Assembly: GCF_000746845.1 (NCBI RefSeq)
Contig: NZ_KN050846.1
Span: 1,504,963-1,568,962 of the forward strand
Reading direction: 5' to 3'
DNA: 64,000 nt
From: Altibacter lentus
Lineage (GTDB): Bacteria > Bacteroidota > Bacteroidia > Flavobacteriales > Flavobacteriaceae
Below the pieces are notes generated by a model that worked only from the letters and a program-made list of their open reading frames with translations, had not been told where the DNA came from and ran no database searches. Below are positions 48,909 to 57,351 of the stretch, in pieces. Position 1 is the first letter of the stretch; each line of letters opens with the position of its first letter. Made by a program: the position numbers and the translations under genes.

Positions 48909-49529
48909 ATGCACGTCGCGATTGCAGGGAACATAGGCTCCGGAAAAACCACGTTAACTCGTTTACTGGCAAAACATTATAAATGGAAGGCCCATTTTGA
49001 AGACGTTGAGGACAATCCGTATCTGGACGATTTCTACAACCAGATGGAGCGGTGGTCTTTCAATCTTCAGATCTATTTTTTAAACAGTAGGTTTCGGCAA
49101 ATACTGGATATTCGCAAAAGCGGGAAAGATATCGTTCAAGATCGCACCATTTATGAAGACGCCTATATCTTTGCGCCCAATCTTCACGCGATGGGCCTTA
49201 TGACCAACAGGGATTATGAAAACTATCGCTCGCTGTTCGATCTTATGGAAAGTGTTACCGAGGGACCGGATCTTTTGATCTATTTGCGCAGTTCGATACC
49301 CAATCTCGTAAACCAGATCCACAAGCGAGGTCGGGAGTATGAAAATACCATTAGTATCGATTACCTAAGCCGTTTGAACGAACGATATGAAGCCTGGGTA
49401 CACGAATACGACAAGGGCAATTTGATCGTGCTGGATGTTGACAGTCTTGATTTTGTTGACAATCCGGAGCATCTGGGAGAGGTCATTAACAAGATCGATG
49501 CAGAGCTGCACGGTTTATTTAAAACTTAA
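48909..49529 (+). CDS. Deoxynucleoside kinase (deoxyadenosine/deoxyguanosine type)
   Basis: 206 residues. P-loop at the N-terminus (HVAIAGNIGSGKTTLTRLLAKHY), substrate-binding EDVEDNPYLDDFY, the catalytic DRT motif in VQDRTIYEDAYIFA, and the lid-region Arg-rich IHKRGREYE. It phosphorylates purine deoxynucleosides for salvage. Length and motifs fit the Bacillus-type dAK/dGK group; the exact nucleoside preference is not determinable. It lies 5 bases after the hypothetical protein gene and 51 bases before ppk1. Confidence 0.93.
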   Translation: MHVAIAGNIGSGKTTLTRLLAKHYKWKAHFEDVEDNPYLDDFYNQMERWSFNLQIYFLNSRFRQILDIRKSGKDIVQDRTIYEDAYIFAPNLHAMGLMTNRDYENYRSLFDLMESVTEGPDLLIYLRSSIPNLVNQIHKRGREYENTISIDYLSRLNERYEAWVHEYDKGNLIVLDVDSLDFVDNPEHLGEVINKIDAELHGLFKT

Positions 49530-49580
49530 CATTTCTCTTACACTTCACAGCCTTTTTAATCGCTTACTTTGCGGTGACTT

Positions 49581-51614
49581 ATGGCATCACTCTACAATAC
49601 CAAATACTATCATCGTGATCTTTCGTGGCTGCGGTTCAACCACCGGGTGCTTCAGGAAGCGGCAGATAAAAGGAACCCGCTTTACGAACGCATCAAATTC
49701 TTAGCGATCTACTCTTCTAATCTGGATGAATTCTTTCGGGTACGTGTTTCAGATATACGACAAATAAAAAGTGTTGAAAAACCGCTTCGGAAGAAATTGA
49801 TCACCAAGCCCAATAAGGTTCTTCGCGAGATCAAAAAACAAGTGGATCTACAGCAAGATGAATTTGGACAGATCTTTCAGAAGCAAATAATGCCTGATCT
49901 GGAAGAAGAAAATATCTTCTTGATCCATCACAAACAGTTTACCGCAACACAAAAGGAAATTGCCAAATCTTATTATTGCGACACACTGAAAGATTCTCTG
50001 AATACCAAAAAATTCGATTTCAAGCATTCGGAACCGATATTTGTAGAGAATGAAGCGCTGTACTTGGCCGGGATCGTTTCAGAAACACAATACCAACTGG
50101 TGGAGATCCCAAAGGACGAACCCCGTTTCTTTGTTTTTCCGAAGATGCAGGGAAAATACTATATCACGTTTATAGATGATATTTTAAAGTACAACCTCAA
50201 CCAAACCCCCGAGAAAGAAGAAAAGACCGTCTATTTTTGCATAAAGATCTCCAGAGATGCCGAGTTGTATATTGAAGATGAATTTTCGGGGAATTTAAAA
50301 GACAAAATAGAACAATCGCTGCCAAAACGGGCCACCGGCCAAGCAACACGTGTGCTGGTGGATAGTGCGATGCCTAAAACATTTGTAGAAATACTGAAGA
50401 ATGCGCTGGATGCAAGTAACGCCGATATTGTTTTCGGCGGACCGTATCACAACTTCAAGGATTTCTTTGCGTTTCCCAATCCTACCAACAAAGATCTATC
50501 AAACGACACCTTAGCACCGTTACCACATCCTGTATTAAAAAAAGGCTCCATACTAAAAGCTATCGAAAAGAGCGATCAACTGTTACATTACCCGTATCAG
50601 TCCTTCGAACCTGTGATACAATTGCTGGAAGAAGCAGCAGACGATCCGTATGTCACTAAGATCAAGATTACTATTTATCGCGCAGCCAGTGAATCTCGGT
50701 TAAATGATGCGATTACAAGAGCTGCCAAGAACGGAAAAAAAGTGATTGTATTCATTGAGGTAAAAGCCCGCTTCGATGAACACAATAACTTAAAATGGGG
50801 TGCAACCTTCGAAAAGCACGGTGCGAAGGTAATTTACAGTTACCCGGACATTAAAGTTCATTCTAAGATCCTCTATATTGAACGTGACGAAGAACAAAAA
50901 CCTAAGCGCTACGCATATATTGCAACCGGTAATTTTAACGAGAAGACGGCTAGTCTTTATACAGATTTTGGTTTAATGACGGCACACCCAAAGATCACCA
51001 AAGAACTCAACAAAGTTTTTTTGGTGCTTGAACGTACCATCATTGTACCTAAAACCAAACGACTGTTGGTTTCTCCCTTCACTACCCGTTCAAAGTTCAC
51101 CGAGTTGGTCAATAATGAGATCGAGTTTTCCAATGCCGGAAAGGACAGCTATATCATGTTAAAGATGAACAGTCTGGAAGACAAAGGCATGATCAAGTTG
51201 TTGTATAGAGCGAGCATCGCCGGTGTAAAAATTAAATTGCTTATTCGCGGAATCTGCTCATTGGTTCCCGGAATCAAAGGACAGAGCGAGAACATTGAGG
51301 TCATCTCTATCGTGGACCGTTTTTTGGAACACGGAAGAGTGTATGTCTTTGGTAATAACGGTGAGGAAAAGATGTATATCGGTTCTGCCGATTGGATGAC
51401 CCGAAATTTGAATCACCGCATAGAAGTGGTGACGCCTATTTACGAAGCTTCACATCAAAAGACCATCAAAGACCTGCTCGAGATCGAATGGAATGATAAT
51501 GTCAAGGCTCGTATCATCGATGCTGAGCAGAAGAACTGTTATGTCCCGCATGTAAAACCCGCTATACAATCGCAATTAGCCACCTACGATTATTTTAAAA
51601 AATCTACTGAATAA
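49581..51614 (+). CDS. ppk1: Polyphosphate kinase 1
   Basis: 677 residues, the usual length. The N-terminal domain has the RDLSWLRFNHRVLQEAADKRNPLYERIKFLAIYSSNLDEFFRVRV signature. The catalytic core has VFIEVKARFDEHNNLKWGATFEKHGAKVIYSYPDIKVHSKILYIERDE with the phospho-His, and ATGNFNEKTASLYTDFG. It reversibly polymerises the ATP gamma-phosphate into polyphosphate on the membrane. Its stop overlaps the convergent App1-type gene by 11 bases. Confidence 0.97.
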   Translation: MASLYNTKYYHRDLSWLRFNHRVLQEAADKRNPLYERIKFLAIYSSNLDEFFRVRVSDIRQIKSVEKPLRKKLITKPNKVLREIKKQVDLQQDEFGQIFQKQIMPDLEEENIFLIHHKQFTATQKEIAKSYYCDTLKDSLNTKKFDFKHSEPIFVENEALYLAGIVSETQYQLVEIPKDEPRFFVFPKMQGKYYITFIDDILKYNLNQTPEKEEKTVYFCIKISRDAELYIEDEFSGNLKDKIEQSLPKRATGQATRVLVDSAMPKTFVEILKNALDASNADIVFGGPYHNFKDFFAFPNPTNKDLSNDTLAPLPHPVLKKGSILKAIEKSDQLLHYPYQSFEPVIQLLEEAADDPYVTKIKITIYRAASESRLNDAITRAAKNGKKVIVFIEVKARFDEHNNLKWGATFEKHGAKVIYSYPDIKVHSKILYIERDEEQKPKRYAYIATGNFNEKTASLYTDFGLMTAHPKITKELNKVFLVLERTIIVPKTKRLLVSPFTTRSKFTELVNNEIEFSNAGKDSYIMLKMNSLEDKGMIKLLYRASIAGVKIKLLIRGICSLVPGIKGQSENIEVISIVDRFLEHGRVYVFGNNGEEKMYIGSADWMTRNLNHRIEVVTPIYEASHQKTIKDLLEIEWNDNVKARIIDAEQKNCYVPHVKPAIQSQLATYDYFKKSTE

Positions 51615-52608
51615 AGCCATGTGAACGGGCGTGCTCAATAGCCTGTGTACTGTCTTCTAACAAGAGCGCCGGGGTGGTCTTGTAATCTGAAAACAGACTC
51701 TTTACGCGTAGCACCTTCTTTTTGTGCTTTACACTTCGCAGGTATATTGCCAAGATACGATCGGGAAACTTTTTGGCGATCTCTATATAAATATCGGCAT
51801 CGTGCTCTCCACTGTCTCCCACCAATATAAATTTCATGGCAGGATAGGTGGCAAGAATATCCAAGATCTCTCGCTGCTTCTGTGGTTTTTCTGAAAGATC
51901 CTTCCTTGCAAATGGAGAAGGTAGGTTTCGCAAAAGTACTGGTCCCTTTGGAAAATTGTTTGCTTTCAAGAACAGTTCCAGATATCGGTAAAGATTCCAG
52001 GGGCTATGACTCGCATAGAACATTGGGTTTGCACTTGCGCCGTCCTTGCCCCGGTGTAACAGGTGATAGAATTGTGATGCGCCTTCCAAAGGCGATCTGC
52101 TTTCTGCATTTCTGAAAAAGGTATTGAATACCAGTTTCAGCTTTAAAAAAGAAGCCACTCCGGTGTGTATAATCGTATCGTCAATGTCGCTCACCACGCC
52201 GAAACCTATATTGCTATTCGGAATTAGGACCTCGCCGGGGAAACGGTTGTTATTCTTTATAACCCAACCCGGGTGATCATTTTCAAAAGCCAGTTCTATA
52301 AGTAACCAGTGTTCTTCATTGCACAATGCCGTTAGCCCTTGAATACTTTCAGAAAATTTAAAATAGCCTTTCGCATCGGTGGTGGTATAAAAGACCCTGT
52401 CATCGGGGAGTTTGATTCTTAGTTTGGTATGGGCAACCTCATCGGTTTCAAAACGTTTTATCGAATTTTTCAGTAAACTGAAAAATCCTTTTTTGGAAAG
52501 ATCGATATTTTCATCTTCCAATGCTCTTCCCCGAACGTAAAGGTGGGAACTGGTCCCATAGCTTTGGAAAACAATTATTTGAAGAGGATCTTTTTTGAAC
52601 CATCCCAT
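51604..52608 (-). CDS. App1-family (DUF2183) phosphatidate-phosphatase-like protein
   Basis: 334 residues. The C-terminal half is a HAD-type catalytic domain with the DxDxT motif in GVVSDIDDTIIHTGVASF, as in the yeast App1 phosphatidate phosphatase, and the later motifs MFYASHSPWNLYRYLELFL and KFILVGDSGEHDADIYIEIAKKFP. The first ~135 residues form a beta-rich domain. Substrate in bacteria is unknown; lipid or polyphosphate-related roles are only guesses from its position opposite ppk1. A one-base gap separates it from the MgtC/DUF4010 gene upstream. Confidence 0.87.
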   Translation of the reverse strand: MGWFKKDPLQIIVFQSYGTSSHLYVRGRALEDENIDLSKKGFFSLLKNSIKRFETDEVAHTKLRIKLPDDRVFYTTTDAKGYFKFSESIQGLTALCNEEHWLLIELAFENDHPGWVIKNNNRFPGEVLIPNSNIGFGVVSDIDDTIIHTGVASFLKLKLVFNTFFRNAESRSPLEGASQFYHLLHRGKDGASANPMFYASHSPWNLYRYLELFLKANNFPKGPVLLRNLPSPFARKDLSEKPQKQREILDILATYPAMKFILVGDSGEHDADIYIEIAKKFPDRILAIYLRSVKHKKKVLRVKSLFSDYKTTPALLLEDSTQAIEHARSHGFIQ

Positions 52609-52609
52609 A

Positions 52610-53875
52610 CTAAAAATGCCAAGATTCGGGCCATAACCACAAGATCAACAATCCGGTGACGATCGAGATCCCAAACGAAAGAGCAACCCATTTTGCTAAC
52701 TGGCGTGTACCCAATACTGCTGCCATGATCCCTTTAAAAAGGAGATTTGAAAGTCCTGCTAATAAGATTAGCCGCCATCCGGTGGAAACCTCTAATCCGT
52801 CACCTTTCATAAGCTGCGAGAGAGAAAGGGTAATAGCATCCACATCTGTAAGACCGCTAATGATCGAAACTATGTACAACGCATTGTTACCAAATTCTTC
52901 TTTGGTAAAGGCCACAGCAAGGAGAATGAATCCGTAGAGCAATCCAAAGATCAAAGCACTTTTAAACTGAGCAGGATTCTTAGGTTCGGGCATTTCGTCA
53001 TCACCCCCATCCTTATTGATCATGTAGAAAAGCCCAAAACATAGCAGTACCATGATCACAAACTCCATAATTATTGGAAGCATGATCTGTGGTAATTTTT
53101 CAGGTATCACTATACCAACTTCCACTAGGACACGTACAAAGGATATCGCTGAAGCTGCAGTGATCACAAAGGCTGCGATCTTATTAATATTTTTAGAGTC
53201 GGCCGTTTTCCTGGCATAACTTACCGTAGTGGCCGTGCTGCTAATAAGCCCCCCCAAAATTCCGTTGGAGATAATCCCCACTTTTTTTCCTACGAACTTA
53301 TAGATAAAATAACCAACTACGCTAATCCCAACGATTAGGGTCACCATAAACCATATATTTCGCGGATTGAGCACATCGAGCGGTCCGTAGGTTTGGTTAG
53401 GGAGTATAGGTAAGATCACCAGCGAGATGCCGGCGAACGTCATAATGGCCGCCAGGTCCTTGTCCTTTAATCGATCGATAAAGTTGTGTAAATGCTCCTT
53501 CACATATAATAAAATAGCAAGTGTGCCTCCTAAAATAACCCCAATCACCTGACTTCCCATGACCAGATAGGCGCCAATGGCAAACATAAGTAAGGCAGCA
53601 ACCTCGGTAGTTTGACCAATATCGATATCATTGAGTTTTTTGACTTTGATCACGTTGGCCATGATCAAAAGTGCCGTGATGGAGAGTCCCAATACCGGTA
53701 AGATAAAGGGATTATCGAATTCTCGTGTGAGAAAGCCCGAGACTACGCCTAAGATAGAAATAAGCGTAAAAGTACGAACTCCGGCCATCTTATTGTCTGT
53801 GCGTTCCCGTTGAACGCCTACCAGCAATCCCAGTCCAAAAGCAATCCCTAAAGTAATAAGGTCTTCGTAGTTCAT
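52610..53875 (-). CDS. MgtC/SapB-domain plus DUF4010 membrane protein
   Basis: 421 residues with about 12 predicted membrane segments. N-terminal MgtC/SapB-like part (LITLGIAFGLGLLVGVQRERTDNKMAGVRTFTLISILG) and a C-terminal DUF4010 domain (SALIFGLLYGFILLAV...YIVSIISGLTDVDAITLSLSQL). The function is unknown, although MgtC proteins are linked to magnesium and envelope stress. One base separates it from the App1-type gene, so they are co-transcribed. A strong terminator for hppA lies upstream at 53899-53928. Confidence 0.9.
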   Translation of the reverse strand: MNYEDLITLGIAFGLGLLVGVQRERTDNKMAGVRTFTLISILGVVSGFLTREFDNPFILPVLGLSITALLIMANVIKVKKLNDIDIGQTTEVAALLMFAIGAYLVMGSQVIGVILGGTLAILLYVKEHLHNFIDRLKDKDLAAIMTFAGISLVILPILPNQTYGPLDVLNPRNIWFMVTLIVGISVVGYFIYKFVGKKVGIISNGILGGLISSTATTVSYARKTADSKNINKIAAFVITAASAISFVRVLVEVGIVIPEKLPQIMLPIIMEFVIMVLLCFGLFYMINKDGGDDEMPEPKNPAQFKSALIFGLLYGFILLAVAFTKEEFGNNALYIVSIISGLTDVDAITLSLSQLMKGDGLEVSTGWRLILLAGLSNLLFKGIMAAVLGTRQLAKWVALSFGISIVTGLLILWLWPESWHF

Positions 53876-53898
53876 GTATGACTAAGATAGTGAAATCC

Positions 53899-53928
53899 AA
53901 AAAAAAACCCTGCGAGTAGCAGGGTTTT
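53899..53928 (-). terminator. Terminator after hppA
   Basis: On the minus strand AAAACCCTGC, loop, GCAGGGTTTT (53928-53904), then a run of Ts (53907-53899). It separates hppA from the downstream DUF4010 gene. Confidence 0.92.
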
Positions 53929-53961
53929 AAGTATAATTTAGGAATTTGTACCAAATGAAGA

Positions 53962-56448
53962 TTAGTTCGTCTCTTTTTCGATCTTTTTAACAACCTTCTT
54001 TTGAGTAGGTTCTCCATCTTCTTCTGTTAAGGCATCTACCTTAGCTCTCACTTCTGCTTCAGATCCTGTAAAGGTTTGAGTATCTTTTGTGGTCTCACCG
54101 TCTTTAGTTGTCTCAATAGTCACGTTGGCCGTTGTCACATCTCCATCAACAGAAAATTCTACTTGAACCTCCTTGGTTATAACAGCAGCACTTCCGCTTT
54201 GCTTCGCTTCAGCATTGGTGAGGATGGTTTCATTTCCGTCTTCATCAATAAAAACCATTTCTTCGGAAATGTTTTCCGCAGCATCCGTATCTACAGTGCC
54301 GTGATTCCCTAAAATTGGTGCGATCACCAATCCGACCAAACACGTTAATTTGATCAAGATATTCATAGAAGGGCCCGACGTATCTTTAAAAGGATCTCCA
54401 ACAGTATCTCCGGTAACAGCTGCTTTGTGCGCATCACTGCCTTTGTAGGTCATTTCTCCATTGATCATTACCCCTGCTTCAAACGATTTCTTGGCGTTAT
54501 CCCATGCACCTCCCGCATTGTTCTGAAAGATTGCCCACATTACACCACTCACACAGACTCCGGCCATGTAACCTCCTAAAGGCTCTGCGCCAAAGATCAA
54601 TCCGATGATGATAGGTGTGATGATAGTTAAAAGGCCCGGAAGCAACATTTCTTTTAAAGCCGCTTTTGTAGAGATGTCCACGCATTTAGCATATTCAGGT
54701 GTTCCGGTTCCTTCCATAATTCCCGGTATTTCGCGAAACTGACGACGTACTTCCTGCACCATTTCCATCGCTGCTTTTCCAACCGATTTCATGGCCATGG
54801 CCGAAAACACTACCGGAATCATTCCTCCAACAAACAACATCGCCAAAACATCGGCTCTAAAAATGTTGATTCCGTCTATACCTGTGAACGTTACATAGGC
54901 TGCGAACAAGGCCAAAGCAGTTAACGCTGCCGATGCGATCGCAAAACCTTTTCCTACTGCGGCTGTTGTATTACCAACCGAGTCTAATATGTCTGTACGT
55001 TCGCGTACATGCGGCTCGAGTTCGCTCATTTCGGCAACACCCCCTGCGTTATCTGCGATAGGACCAAAAGCATCGATCGCAAGTTGCATAGCTGTTGTCG
55101 CCATCATGGCAGAAGCCGCCAATGCAACACCGTAAAACCCTGCCAGCTCGTAGGATCCGTAGATGGCAGCGGCAAATAATAATACCGAAGCAAAAGTAGA
55201 TTTCATCCCTACTGCTAATCCGGCAATAATATTGGTTGCAGCTCCCGTAGATGAATTCTTAACGATATCCATTACAGGTTTTTTACCCAGACTGGTGTAG
55301 TATGCAGTTACAAAGGAGATCAATGCCCCTACTGCCAATCCAATACATGCTGAATAAAATACATTGATCGAGGCAATTTCTTTATATCCTTCGCCAAAGA
55401 ACTTCATGTTCATGGTCTCCGGCAACATCCAGTCGATCAAGAAATAACTTGCTATCAACGTTAGAAGGATCGCAGCCCAGTTCCCCATATCCAACGCCTT
55501 TTGAACTTGTGATTCTTTCGCATCGTTGCTGCTAATTTTCACGAAGAAGGTTCCAATAATGGAAGCCAAAATTCCAACACCGGCAATTACAATAGGAAGT
55601 AAGATGGGTCCCATGTTGCTAAAGGCATCGGTAAATTGTCCGTCAAGGGACATATCGCGTATCACATAATTTCCCAGCACCATAGCGGCCAAAACTGTGG
55701 CTACATAAGAACCAAAAAGGTCTGCACCCATTCCTGCTACGTCCCCCACATTATCACCAACGTTGTCTGCAATGGTCGCCGGGTTTCTGGGATCATCCTC
55801 CGGAATTCCTGCTTCTACTTTACCAACAAGATCGGCACCTACATCGGCTGCTTTGGTATAGATACCACCGCCTACACGAGCAAAAAGAGCGATCGATTCC
55901 GCTCCAAGAGAGAATCCTGCAAGGGCCTCCAGAACGATGGTCATCTGCCCGTAGAAATCGCCGCCGTCCACGATGAACTGACTCACAAAGAACATAAAGA
56001 ATAAACTAAGACCCAATACTGCCAATCCGGCAACACCTAATCCCATAACAGTTCCACCGCCAAACGACACCTTTAATGCCTGAGGCAAGCTGGTCTTGGC
56101 AGCTTCGGCGGTACGCGTATTTGCTTCCGTAGCAATACGCATCCCTATATTCCCGGCCAAAGCCGAAAATATTGCACCAAAGATAAACGCTGGTACGATC
56201 ATCCAACTGGTCGATTCTACCATTGTAGAAACAATATACAGTAATACAGCTGCGATCACAGCGAATATTACCAAAAGACGGTATTCAGCATTTAAAAATG
56301 CCAGTGCACCTTCTTTAATACTTTTTGAAATAAACTGCATGCGCTCGCTTCCTGCGGCTTGCTTTTTTACCCAGCTCATTTTAACGAGCATGAAAAGGAG
56401 TCCGAGGACCGAAAGTGCAATTGGCACATAAATAATGTTCTGTTCCAT
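53962..56448 (-). CDS. hppA: Membrane-bound ion-translocating pyrophosphatase with C-terminal extension
   Basis: 828 residues. About 15-16 membrane segments and the pyrophosphate-binding signature [44 protein letters not shown]. It couples PPi hydrolysis to export of H+ or Na+. [18 protein letters not shown] has Ala, not Lys, in the NTTxA position, as in K+-dependent forms. Ion specificity is not determinable. The last ~110 residues after LGNHG are not in ordinary hppA (usually 670-730 residues): an acidic, Thr-rich tail ([14 protein letters not shown]...[26 protein letters not shown]). In this family the C-terminus faces outside the cytoplasm, so the tail may be periplasmic. A soluble pyrophosphatase gene is next upstream. 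Confidence 0.96.
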   Translation of the reverse strand: MEQNIIYVPIALSVLGLLFMLVKMSWVKKQAAGSERMQFISKSIKEGALAFLNAEYRLLVIFAVIAAVLLYIVSTMVESTSWMIVPAFIFGAIFSALAGNIGMRIATEANTRTAEAAKTSLPQALKVSFGGGTVMGLGVAGLAVLGLSLFFMFFVSQFIVDGGDFYGQMTIVLEALAGFSLGAESIALFARVGGGIYTKAADVGADLVGKVEAGIPEDDPRNPATIADNVGDNVGDVAGMGADLFGSYVATVLAAMVLGNYVIRDMSLDGQFTDAFSNMGPILLPIVIAGVGILASIIGTFFVKISSNDAKESQVQKALDMGNWAAILLTLIASYFLIDWMLPETMNMKFFGEGYKEIASINVFYSACIGLAVGALISFVTAYYTSLGKKPVMDIVKNSSTGAATNIIAGLAVGMKSTFASVLLFAAAIYGSYELAGFYGVALAASAMMATTAMQLAIDAFGPIADNAGGVAEMSELEPHVRERTDILDSVGNTTAAVGKGFAIASAALTALALFAAYVTFTGIDGINIFRADVLAMLFVGGMIPVVFSAMAMKSVGKAAMEMVQEVRRQFREIPGIMEGTGTPEYAKCVDISTKAALKEMLLPGLLTIITPIIIGLIFGAEPLGGYMAGVCVSGVMWAIFQNNAGGAWDNAKKSFEAGVMINGEMTYKGSDAHKAAVTGDTVGDPFKDTSGPSMNILIKLTCLVGLVIAPILGNHGTVDTDAAENISEEMVFIDEDGNETILTNAEAKQSGSAAVITKEVQVEFSVDGDVTTANVTIETTKDGETTKDTQTFTGSEAEVRAKVDALTEEDGEPTQKKVVKKIEKETN

Positions 56449-56489
56449 TATAGTTTAGTTAATTAGAAATCATTTCAAATTTGCGACTG

Positions 56490-56497
56490 CAAAAGTA
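56490..56497 (-). promoter_or_regulatory. -7 box in front of hppA
   Basis: Exact TACTTTTG on the minus strand, about 42 bases before the hppA start. No TTG is at standard spacing. It suggests hppA has its own promoter in addition to any readthrough from ppa. Confidence 0.45.
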
Positions 56498-56570
56498 GGA
56501 AATTAGGCGGAATTAAAAAATCCTTCTATGGCTTATTGACAAGGGCTTTCAATTAATTAAGAGCCGTTTA

Positions 56571-57098
56571 TTAAATCGTGAAGTTTTTATTCATTTTATG
56601 ATCGCTGGTATCGTAGCGATCAATACACTTGTGGAGTATGTCGTAGGCTTCAGAAGCATCTCCCCAGCCGCCTACATCTACCCGCTTTTTCTCCAGGTCC
56701 TTGTACACTTGGAAAAAATGCTCGATCTCCTTGACGATATGGGGATTGACATCAGAAAGATCATTCAAACTATTCCAAACAGGATCGGATACAGGAACAC
56801 AAATAACTTTCTCATCGGGTCCTTTCTCGTCGGCCATGTGAAACACCCCAATAGGTTTTACTTCCATCACACACATTGGAAACGTTGGTTCTCCCCCCAA
56901 TACCAGGACATCTAAGGGGTCTCCGTCGAGAGCCAGGGTTTCGGGAATAAAACCATAGTCGGCCGGATACATCATGGAAGAGAACAGCATCCGGTCGAAA
57001 CGAATTTTCTTCAGTTTAAAATCGTATTCATATTTGTTGCGACTTCCTTTAGGAATTTCAATCAATACATCGAAGGTGCGTTTCTTTTCAGTGGTCAT
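56571..57098 (-). CDS. ppa: Soluble inorganic pyrophosphatase
   Basis: 175 residues from ATG 57098 (MTTEKKRTFDVLIEIPKGSRNKYEYD); a TTG at 57146 would add 16 residues with no family match. Family I PPase signatures: YPADYGFIPETLALDGDPLDVLVLGGEPTFP with the catalytic Asp residues, and the Lys/Tyr elements KGSRNKYEYD. It hydrolyses cytosolic PPi to phosphate. The gene precedes hppA by 122 bases on the same strand, so PPi is consumed by two routes with a shared neighbourhood. Confidence 0.96.
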   Translation of the reverse strand: MTTEKKRTFDVLIEIPKGSRNKYEYDFKLKKIRFDRMLFSSMMYPADYGFIPETLALDGDPLDVLVLGGEPTFPMCVMEVKPIGVFHMADEKGPDEKVICVPVSDPVWNSLNDLSDVNPHIVKEIEHFFQVYKDLEKKRVDVGGWGDASEAYDILHKCIDRYDTSDHKMNKNFTI

Positions 57099-57133
57099 TA
57101 TATGTATGTTAAAGGGTACAGATTTTGGGAGTG

Positions 57134-57141
57134 CAAAAATA
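57134..57141 (-). promoter_or_regulatory. -7 box in front of ppa
   Basis: Exact TATTTTTG on the minus strand, 35 bases before ATG 57098. It lies after the terminator for the DUF5686 gene. No TTG is at ideal spacing. Confidence 0.4.
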
Positions 57142-57162
57142 CACAAATAGAATGGTTTGAAT

Positions 57163-57194
57163 AAAAAAAGGGCTCACAAATAATTTGCAAGCCC
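57163..57194 (-). terminator. Terminator after the DUF5686 gene
   Basis: On the minus strand GGGCT (57194-57190), a G-T-tolerant stem with CAAA/TTTG, AGCCC (57174-57170), then seven Ts (57169-57163). The 157-base stretch to the gene stop at 57352 has no recognisable feature. Confidence 0.8.
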
Positions 57195-57351
57195 GCTTAA
57201 ATCAATATAAACTATAAATCAAAATAGTTTCAGATCTTAGGAATCTGTTTTCTCAATATCCGGTACTCCTTCGCTTGAAAACAAATGTGTTAGGTAAATC
57301 ACTAAACAGGTTGTTTGTATGCGGGGAATCTACTTAAATGTACAAAAAAAT

